This document shows, in pieces, positions 6,599 through 12,052 of a DNA stretch of 12,052 nt. Each line of letters opens with the position of its first letter. Within the stretch, counting starts at the first letter, position 1. Below the pieces are notes generated by a model. The model worked only from the letters and a program-made list of their open reading frames with translations. It searched no databases and had not been told where the DNA came from. The DNA lies in the NCBI GenBank assembly GCA_964546145.1, contig CAZJIU010000066.1, forward strand, positions 1-12,052, written 5' to 3'. The translations under genes were made by a program, and so were the position numbers. This DNA is from CAZAKO01 sp964546145. GTDB lineage: Bacteria > Fidelibacterota > UBA2242.

Positions 6599-8260
6599 AT
6601 GAAATTGAAATTTAATTTTATCCTCTTTTTACTTTTAACATATCGATTATTGCCTGGAGAAGTAAACCGCCAACCGGTCCGAATTTATGACATGGGAGAC
6701 TGGGTTACTTATAAGAACAGTAATTATCCCACCAGCTTAAGTCTTGGACATGAATACGTTTATTTTGGTACAAGTGGTGGGATAATTCCGTATCAGAAAT
6801 ACAACAAATATTGGGATGAACCTTATACCGTCAGCAATGGGATGGCTGATGATTATATTACCGCTGTTTTATTTGATCCAGCAACTTCCTATCTCTGGGC
6901 TGCCCATCGTGAAGGAATCAGTTATTTAATACCGACAGCTAATAAATGGACTAATATTTCCAAAGAAAGATTGAATATTCCTGATTCTGAATCCATTTAT
7001 CGTTTGGGAGTTGATTTTCAATATATTTGGATTCAAGCAACGAATAATATCTTGGAGTTTATTAATAAAATGTCAGGCTCGTCAGTCGGATTTTCATCCA
7101 GTACTTCCGTTTCTGTTGAGTGGGCGCCAAGCCGGAATGATCCGCTTCCGCCATTTCAGCATTATCTCATTAATCAACCCTACCGCTTCGAGACAGATTG
7201 GCGAATTTACGATGATTATTTTCGCGACTTTCCGGTCAGTATTTTTTTTACTGATATTAATCGTGATCTCTTTGGTGGGGTATGGGGACTTGGGATTATC
7301 GAGGGTGAATCTCATATCAAGACGATGACTGTCCATCCAATCGGTCCATTACAAAATTCGATTACTGCAATGGCTCGATCTGATGACACTATCTGGTTAG
7401 GAAACCTATCTAAAAGAAAGGATGATGATTTTAACCGCAGTGGAATTTCTGTATTTAATCCTTACGATGCAACTTGGTCTTACTTTGAAAGCGGGATTAT
7501 TCCCGAAATCTCTTCGGAAAAGGTATATGATATGGCTGCACTCAATGATCGGGTCTGGATTGGAACCGAACAAGGATTATTGGTCTTTGACACTCTGAAA
7601 AACCGCTGGCATCGTTATTCAATGTCAAAAGGTTTACAGGATGAAATCATTTGGACTATTGCTCTGGAAGACTCACTGGCTTGGATTGGAACTCCCTTGG
7701 GATTAAATAAAATTACCTTACTAGATTTGGATATTAAAAGAGTTTATCTAACTAATAAACGTCAGAAAATGAAGATTTATAAAATAATTGTAGCTAATGA
7801 TTTAGTCTGGATCGGTACCGATAACGGCCTTTATTCTGTTGACAAATTAACCCATAATGTTGAACATTATGATATGTTTGGAGAAGCGACAAACATTGAC
7901 CGACAGATAGCGGCTGATTACATCGCCATGGCTGCCAATGATTCTATTGCCCTTTTTTATCGCCCGGATGGTTTTCTGGAATATTCATCTGATCGAAAAA
8001 TTATGAAAACTGCACCATTGTTTTTTAATCCCTTTGAAACGGCGGTATATGACATGTCAATGAGTGACGACTATTTATGGATTGGTACTTCTAAGGGTGT
8101 TTTTTTATACCGTTTGAAGGACTACTATACCGAACAATATTCCAGGATAGATGGATTAGCGGGCAATAATGTTTACAAAATCCTGATTGACGGCGATCAG
8201 GTTTGGTTTGCCACCGATCAAGGATTAACTAAGTATCAATGGAGGAAGTATGCATTTTAG
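6599..8260 (+). CDS. Secreted multi-blade beta-propeller protein (regulator-propeller repeats)
   Basis: The 553-residue product starts with a Sec-type signal peptide (MKLKFNFILFLLLTY..., predicted cleavage around 19-24, no lipobox Cys) and has no cysteine at all, fitting an exported protein. The rest is built of WIGT-type repeats like those of the sensor halves of Bacteroides hybrid two-component systems: clear copies at 318-331 (VWIGTEQGLLVFD), 360-373, 402-416, 491-506 and 534-547, and weaker ones near 53-68, 97-111, 142-156, 264-286 and 440-460. That is about ten blades, enough for one large or two smaller propellers. No transmembrane helix, kinase or DNA-binding part follows, so it is not itself a two-component sensor. 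It starts 2 bp after dprA without a visible Shine-Dalgarno and overlaps the GWxTD gene by 11 bp. Its ligand or partner is unknown; a role in the periplasm or at the outer membrane is inference. Confidence 0.88.
   Translation: MKLKFNFILFLLLTYRLLPGEVNRQPVRIYDMGDWVTYKNSNYPTSLSLGHEYVYFGTSGGIIPYQKYNKYWDEPYTVSNGMADDYITAVLFDPATSYLWAAHREGISYLIPTANKWTNISKERLNIPDSESIYRLGVDFQYIWIQATNNILEFINKMSGSSVGFSSSTSVSVEWAPSRNDPLPPFQHYLINQPYRFETDWRIYDDYFRDFPVSIFFTDINRDLFGGVWGLGIIEGESHIKTMTVHPIGPLQNSITAMARSDDTIWLGNLSKRKDDDFNRSGISVFNPYDATWSYFESGIIPEISSEKVYDMAALNDRVWIGTEQGLLVFDTLKNRWHRYSMSKGLQDEIIWTIALEDSLAWIGTPLGLNKITLLDLDIKRVYLTNKRQKMKIYKIIVANDLVWIGTDNGLYSVDKLTHNVEHYDMFGEATNIDRQIAADYIAMAANDSIALFYRPDGFLEYSSDRKIMKTAPLFFNPFETAVYDMSMSDDYLWIGTSKGVFLYRLKDYYTEQYSRIDGLAGNNVYKILIDGDQVWFATDQGLTKYQWRKYAF
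8241..8249 (+). promoter_or_regulatory. Ribosome binding site of the GWxTD gene inside the propeller gene
   Basis: GGAGG (8241-8245) lies four bases before the ATG at 8250, within the last codons of the propeller gene. It fixes the start of the GWxTD protein and lets ribosomes finishing one gene load onto the next. Confidence 0.75.
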
Positions 8261-9530
8261 GAATTTAATAAAAGCAGTTTTTATTATTTTATTATTGGCT
8301 TTTAACATCTTTGCCAAAGAAGAAGAAAAACCTGCGAAATATAATGAGAGTTCAGATACACCATTTTTCTATTATGAAGCCAGTGCATTCCCGCTTGAAA
8401 CCAAAGACTCAGTCAGAATTGAAATTACGATCAAGGTACCCTTCGATGCTATCCAATTTATCAAAAAAGATAAGTTATTCGTTGCTCAATATGAAATCTC
8501 TGTCACATTACTAGATGAAAGTGATGCCAAGGTTGCCTCTCGGATTTGGACTCAGGAATTGTCGACTAAATCTTTTGATGAGACAAATTCTCAAGATTTA
8601 TTTGATGTAAATAAAGTGACCTATAACGTTAAACCGAGTAAACTAATGTTAGTTATTGGTGTGCTTGATCTTGATACAAAAAAAAGTACATACCGAAAAA
8701 AGAAAATTGACTCCAGCGAATTTTACACTGAACCGATTACTTTAAGTAATATCAATATTATCGAAAAAGAATTTCAAAATGAAAATGGTACTCTTGATGA
8801 AGTTGCCTCGGTAGAAGGTACGGTTTCGGATTCAAAGCCCCATTTTAATGTAGTGTTTGATGTTTTGTCCGATGGTGGTCAAGGAGTAATTAAATATTCA
8901 GTTGCCAATATGGAGAAAAAAGTACTTTTTACGGAGACAGTAAAAGATACTTTTTATAACGGAATTACCAAAAAAAGGCTGACCATTGATCGAAGTCAAC
9001 TCGGGTTTGCCAAATATCAGTTGAGAATTACAGTTAAAATTGGTCGTGATGAAGCCAGTGAGCAACGTGTTTTCCAGCTGCGGTGGGTTGGGATGTCAAA
9101 ACTAATTGAAGATCTGGATCAAGCAGTCGAACAGATGCGTTATATTGCTAATCCCGGCGTCATAAAAGATATTAAAAATTCAAAAGATGCCGAAAAAAAG
9201 GAAAAATTCTTAAAATTCTGGAAAGAGAAAGATCCATCGCCAAATACCGATACAAATGAACTTATGAATGAATATTATAAACGAGTTCAATATGCCAACG
9301 AGCATTTTACCGGTTTTTTGGAAGGGTGGAAGACCGATATGGGTATGATTTTTATTCTGTTTGGTCCACCTAATGATATCGAAAGGCATCCTTTTGAAAT
9401 TCAATCCAAGCCCTATGAAATCTGGTACTATTATGAGATCAACCGAACATTTGTTTTCATAGATGAAAGCGGCTTTGGAGATTATCGCCTGATAACACCG
9501 TATTACGAATATATTAATCAAAGCTTCTAA
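8250..9530 (+). CDS. Exported GWxTD domain-containing protein
   Basis: The 426-residue protein has a signal peptide (MHFRNLIKAVFIILLLAFNIFA, likely cut after A22) and no cysteine. Residues 38-280 look like a beta-rich region, probably two beta-sandwich-like modules. The C-terminal part carries the GWxTD domain: FWKEKDPSPNT (323-333), NEYYKRVQYANEHF (340-353), GWKTDMGMIFILFGPP (359-374) and YEIWYYYE (389-396). This family is found in FCB and related phyla as secreted or periplasmic proteins of unknown function. The start overlaps the propeller gene by 11 bp, with a strong GGAGG. The shared export signals and overlapping reading frames suggest that the two proteins work together in the envelope, but nothing in the sequence gives a reaction. 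Confidence 0.92.
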   Translation: MHFRNLIKAVFIILLLAFNIFAKEEEKPAKYNESSDTPFFYYEASAFPLETKDSVRIEITIKVPFDAIQFIKKDKLFVAQYEISVTLLDESDAKVASRIWTQELSTKSFDETNSQDLFDVNKVTYNVKPSKLMLVIGVLDLDTKKSTYRKKKIDSSEFYTEPITLSNINIIEKEFQNENGTLDEVASVEGTVSDSKPHFNVVFDVLSDGGQGVIKYSVANMEKKVLFTETVKDTFYNGITKKRLTIDRSQLGFAKYQLRITVKIGRDEASEQRVFQLRWVGMSKLIEDLDQAVEQMRYIANPGVIKDIKNSKDAEKKEKFLKFWKEKDPSPNTDTNELMNEYYKRVQYANEHFTGFLEGWKTDMGMIFILFGPPNDIERHPFEIQSKPYEIWYYYEINRTFVFIDESGFGDYRLITPYYEYINQSF

Positions 9531-9532
9531 AA

Positions 9533-10609
9533 ATGCCAGAAATGAAAACAATCCGGATTGCAGTTATTGAAGGTGATGGGATCGGTCCTGAATTAATTGC
9601 TCAGGTTGAAAAAATTATTTCTGCTTTAAACATACGCTCCAACTCAAAAATAGAACTGACGAAATTTCCTTACGGCGCTGACTACTATCTAAAGACGAAA
9701 ATTACACTGCCGGATGAATTTGTTGATCAAATTTCCAAAAATTTTGATGCGATTCTGCTCGGACCTTTAGGCGATCCGCGAATCCCCGATATGAAACATG
9801 CCAAGGAGATAATCTTTACTCTTCGAAATCGCCTGAATTTAATCTTAAACATACATCCGGTAAAATTATACCGTAGTTGGCTGTCCACAATCAAAGATAT
9901 CGAAATGAAATCAATCGATATCCTCATCATAAAAGAAAATCTAGAGAGTCTGTTGGGTGTTGCTGAAAACAATCTCAATATCGGTAAAGAAACTGAAATG
10001 GTCATTCAGACCAATATTTATTCGCGTAGAAATTCCCAACAGTTCATCAAAACAGCTCTCGAATTCGTTAAAAAGAAGGGACGTGATAAAATCTGGTTTA
10101 GTGACAGAAGTGCAATATTACCTCAAAGTCATCTATTTTGGAGATCATTGATTAAAAATGTTATTGCCGATTATCCAGATATGCAAATCAGCTATGTAGT
10201 TTTTAATTCGCTGATTAAGGATATCCTCGAAGATCCCGACGAGTTTGGAGTAGTTCTCCTACCTGGTAATATTGGTGATATTTTATCTGTCTTAGCTACG
10301 GCGATTACCGGCGGTTATGGGTTGGCATATTCAATTGAAATCAATCCAGACATTATTGGAGTATATCGAATTATGCAAAGCGCCTCAACCAAATATGCCG
10401 GGCATAACACTGCCAATCCCTTATGTGCCGTGTTGGCTTTAAAAAATATATTAGAAGATTTAAAATTAAATATGGAAGCTGATCTTTTAGATAGGGCAGT
10501 CCAAAATAATTTTGATAATCATTGGATTACAATGGACCTTGGGGGCATTCTCGGCACTGAGGAAGTCTGTGATTATCTCTGTAATTTTATTTCCAAAGAG
10601 TCAATTTGA
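9533..10609 (+). CDS. Isocitrate/isopropylmalate dehydrogenase-family protein with altered active site
   Basis: The 358-residue protein spans the full fold: N-terminal EGDGIGPE (13-20), R98 of the LRxRL motif, KENLESLLG (134-142), GDILSVL (248-254), GGYGLAYS (260-267) and AGHNTANP (289-296). Compared with the family's standard motifs, many key positions differ: the catalytic Tyr of RENTEDLYAG is L141, the catalytic Lys of DKANV is R192, two of the three metal Asp are N225 and V253 (D249 remains), substrate arginines are H108 and K134, and the NAD loop EPVHGSAPD reads RIMQSASTK (279-287). So it is probably not a normal LeuB or Icd; it may be a non-catalytic homologue or have a changed substrate. 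It begins 2 bp after the GWxTD gene with no clear ribosome site (a second ATG at 9542 is possible) and precedes murA by 26 bp. Confidence 0.85.
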   Translation: MPEMKTIRIAVIEGDGIGPELIAQVEKIISALNIRSNSKIELTKFPYGADYYLKTKITLPDEFVDQISKNFDAILLGPLGDPRIPDMKHAKEIIFTLRNRLNLILNIHPVKLYRSWLSTIKDIEMKSIDILIIKENLESLLGVAENNLNIGKETEMVIQTNIYSRRNSQQFIKTALEFVKKKGRDKIWFSDRSAILPQSHLFWRSLIKNVIADYPDMQISYVVFNSLIKDILEDPDEFGVVLLPGNIGDILSVLATAITGGYGLAYSIEINPDIIGVYRIMQSASTKYAGHNTANPLCAVLALKNILEDLKLNMEADLLDRAVQNNFDNHWITMDLGGILGTEEVCDYLCNFISKESI

Positions 10610-10635
10610 AAATTATTTTAAAGGGGAAATAATTT

Positions 10636-11895
10636 ATGGCAAAATTTAGAATAAGTGGTGGCACACCGTTAAATGGCGAGATAATCGTTGCTGGTAATAA
10701 AAATGCTGCCTTACCAATTTTGGCGGCAACAATTTTGAGCGATGAAGAATGCCTGATTGAAAATGTCCCCGAAATTAAAGATGTTCATTCAATGATGGCC
10801 CTTCTTGAAAATCTGGGTAAAAAAGTCGAAAAGATTAATCAAAATCATTATCGGATTACCGGGACAATTACTCACTCGCACCCGAATGATGAGTTGACGA
10901 GTAGTCTGCGGGCTTCAATTCTGCTGATGTCAGGGCTGCTGGCTCGGACTGGTGAGGTTACCATTATACCTCCGGGTGGTTGTACTATCGGACGTCGCAA
11001 AGTTGATAGTCATTTAGATGTTTTAGAATATTTTGGATGTAATAAAAATGTGGTTGAAAAATATTATCAGATTCAGCTGGCTAAAAGCCATCCGGCGGAT
11101 ATTTTTCTAAGAGAAGCATCGGTTACGGCAACCGAAAATGCGTTGCTATTGGGAGCAACGATTCCTGGCGCAAGTACGATTAATAATGCTGCCTGTGAAC
11201 CGCATGTCACTGATTTGGCTGTCGTATTGGAAAAAATGGGAGCTAAAATTGAAGGAAAAGGAACAAACCGATTGTCGGTGACCGGATTAAAAGTACTGCA
11301 TGGTTTTTCTCATCGAATCATGCCTGATTACATTGAAGCAGGGACATTTGCCATTGTCGCAGCCTGTACGAAAGGGACACTGACAATTCATGATGCGGAG
11401 CGCCAGAATTTAATAATGACCGCGTATCATCTTGAAAATTTGAATGTCAAATTAAATTTTATTGCTGATAATATACTTACGATTGAACCTTCTCCACTAA
11501 TATCCAAAGTAAAAAAAATTCAGACCGGTCTTTGGCCCGGATTTCCGACAGATTTGATGAGCCCAATGATTATACTGGCAACTCAAGCGCAGGGAACTAC
11601 ATTATGTCACGACTGGATGTATGAGTCGCGCATGTTTTTCGTTGATAAATTAATCATGATGGGAGCCGAGATTACTCAGTGTGATCCCCATCGGGTTTTA
11701 GTTACCGGACCAACCCGCTTGCGGGCTCAGGAATTAAGTAGTCCGGATATCCGAGCCGGAATTGCTCTTGTGATAGCTGCCATAACCGCCCGTGGAACCA
11801 GTATCATTGATCGGGTTGAACTAATTGATCGCGGTTATGAAAATATTGAGCAACGACTAAATAATGTCGGGGCTCATATTCAGCGGCTGGAATAA
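10636..11895 (+). CDS. murA: UDP-N-acetylglucosamine 1-carboxyvinyltransferase MurA
   Basis: The 419-residue protein is the usual length for MurA, which transfers enolpyruvate from PEP to UDP-GlcNAc in the first committed step of peptidoglycan synthesis in the cytoplasm. Visible active-site residues are K22-N23 (AGNKNAALP), R91 (LRASILLMSG), C116 in PPGGCTIGRRKVD (113-125), D305 in PGFPTDL (301-307), R373 (DIRAG) and R399 (IDRGYENIEQRL). Cys at 116, rather than Asp, is the form alkylated by fosfomycin. The segment TGLWPGFPTDLMSP and the CHDWMYESRMFF stretch (324-335) resemble a MurA subgroup that differs from the E. coli type (RPVD here reads RKVD). A strong AAGGGG Shine-Dalgarno lies nine bases before the ATG, so it can be translated independently although probably co-transcribed. 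It is the last gene of the operon. Confidence 0.96.
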   Translation: MAKFRISGGTPLNGEIIVAGNKNAALPILAATILSDEECLIENVPEIKDVHSMMALLENLGKKVEKINQNHYRITGTITHSHPNDELTSSLRASILLMSGLLARTGEVTIIPPGGCTIGRRKVDSHLDVLEYFGCNKNVVEKYYQIQLAKSHPADIFLREASVTATENALLLGATIPGASTINNAACEPHVTDLAVVLEKMGAKIEGKGTNRLSVTGLKVLHGFSHRIMPDYIEAGTFAIVAACTKGTLTIHDAERQNLIMTAYHLENLNVKLNFIADNILTIEPSPLISKVKKIQTGLWPGFPTDLMSPMIILATQAQGTTLCHDWMYESRMFFVDKLIMMGAEITQCDPHRVLVTGPTRLRAQELSSPDIRAGIALVIAAITARGTSIIDRVELIDRGYENIEQRLNNVGAHIQRLE

Positions 11896-11917
11896 GTTCG
11901 ATAGAATTGAATCAGCG

Positions 11918-12040
11918 TCAAGTCGCTCCGGCGGTATGACTCCTCCAAAGGAGTTCTCCGCAAAGCGGAGTCCTTTGTGACCTACGGAAGAACCTACAAC
12001 CTAGTGGTTAATCCGGCAACCGCCGGACTCTGCCAATTGA
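11918..12040. repeat. Palindrome-rich ~123-bp element with imperfect terminal inverted repeats
   Basis: The left end TCAAGTCGCTCCGGCGG (11918-11934) and the reverse complement of the right end (12020-12040) share TCAA at the outside and a perfect 8-bp TCCGGCGG at the inside, differing by a 4-base length change between. Inside lie several hairpins: CAAAGGA-CTCCGC/GCGGAG-TCCTTTG (11946-11977), a competing ACTCC/GGAGT stem (11939-11954), GGAG-TT-CTCC (11950-11959) and TCCGGC-AACC-GCCGGA (12012-12027). There is no open frame. It resembles a REP- or MITE-like interspersed element downstream of murA; copy number is not visible in one window. Boundaries are approximate. Confidence 0.45.
11946..11977. 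repeat. Strong hairpin downstream of murA
   Basis: Two collinear perfect stems, 7 bp (CAAAGGA/TCCTTTG) and 6 bp (CTCCGC/GCGGAG), are separated by a 3-base bulge (GTT) and closed by an AAA loop. No T-run follows on either strand, so it is not a standard intrinsic terminator, though it could stabilise the 3' end of the murA message. Confidence 0.6.
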
Positions 12041-12042
12041 GC
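11988..12042 (-). other. tRNA-like segments, possibly a degenerate tRNA
   Basis: Read on the minus strand, GCTCAATTGGCAGAG (12042-12028) matches a tRNA D-arm. GGTTGTAGGTTC (12001-11990) matches a variable-region/T-arm start. A TCCGGC hairpin sits where the anticodon arm belongs. The order is right, but the spacing is about six bases too long, the middle hairpin has a 4-base loop instead of seven, and the T-arm lacks its complementary strand (GTAGG repeats directly instead of pairing with CCTAC). It looks most like tRNA-Asn sequence but cannot fold as a working tRNA. Confidence 0.35.
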
Positions 12043-12052
12043 ATTGGAATAG

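Noticed and set aside
7011..7328. Plus-strand frame of 105 codons inside the propeller gene
   Set aside because: Overlaps in another frame a gene with signal peptide and repeats; no ribosome site or domain.
9533..10609. Calling the dehydrogenase homologue a pseudogene
   Set aside because: The frame is full length with no stop or frameshift, and structural motifs are preserved; changed active-site residues alone do not show gene decay.
11946..11977. Rho-independent terminator of murA
   Set aside because: The hairpin is strong but has no T-run after it on either strand and lies 50 bases past the stop.
11970..12052. Intact tRNA gene on the minus strand
   Set aside because: Anticodon loop of wrong size, no U33-anticodon context, no T-arm pairing and no matching acceptor strand; reported only as tRNA-like.

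Overview
The window looks like chromosomal DNA of an AT-rich, Gram-negative-type bacterium. The presence of a GWxTD-domain protein and a free-standing secreted 'regulator propeller' protein points, by inference, to the Bacteroidota/Calditrichota/KSB1-like (FCB) side of the tree. No rRNA or intact tRNA is present to fix the taxonomy. Nearly all of the sequence is coding, in two divergent transcription blocks plus one further unit.

Left block (1-2171, minus strand, read right to left): a stand-alone receiver-domain response regulator, then a fused NuoE-NuoF (HoxF-like) diaphorase subunit, then the first 23 codons of an unrecognised gene that runs off the window. Gaps are 11 and 16 bp and each gene has a good ribosome binding site, so this reads as one redox operon, probably for an NADH-linked hydrogenase, dehydrogenase or complex I-like enzyme. 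A 352-bp AT-rich divergent intergenic region follows (2172-2523), with three perfect inverted repeats.

Middle (2524-4463, plus strand): htpG (bacterial Hsp90), closed by a clear Rho-independent terminator.

Right block (4541-11895, plus strand): obg - dprA - secreted beta-propeller protein - GWxTD protein - degenerate isocitrate/isopropylmalate dehydrogenase-family protein - murA. The first five genes overlap or are 2 bp apart, and murA follows after 26 bp with its own strong Shine-Dalgarno. It reads as one long operon mixing ribosome-linked GTPase, DNA uptake/recombination, two exported proteins of unknown role and peptidoglycan precursor synthesis. The two exported proteins contain no cysteine and have Sec-type signal peptides.

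Right edge (11896-12052): non-coding, palindrome-dense DNA with a ~123-bp element bounded by imperfect inverted repeats and carrying tRNA-like segments on the minus strand; it looks like an interspersed repeat or tRNA-derived remnant.

Most unusual items: the dehydrogenase homologue whose catalytic Tyr, Lys, metal Asp and NAD-loop residues are replaced; the tight coupling of the propeller and GWxTD genes to obg/dprA/murA; the terminal palindromic/tRNA-like element; and the inverted repeats in front of htpG. No CRISPR array, transposase, phage gene or recognised defence system was seen.
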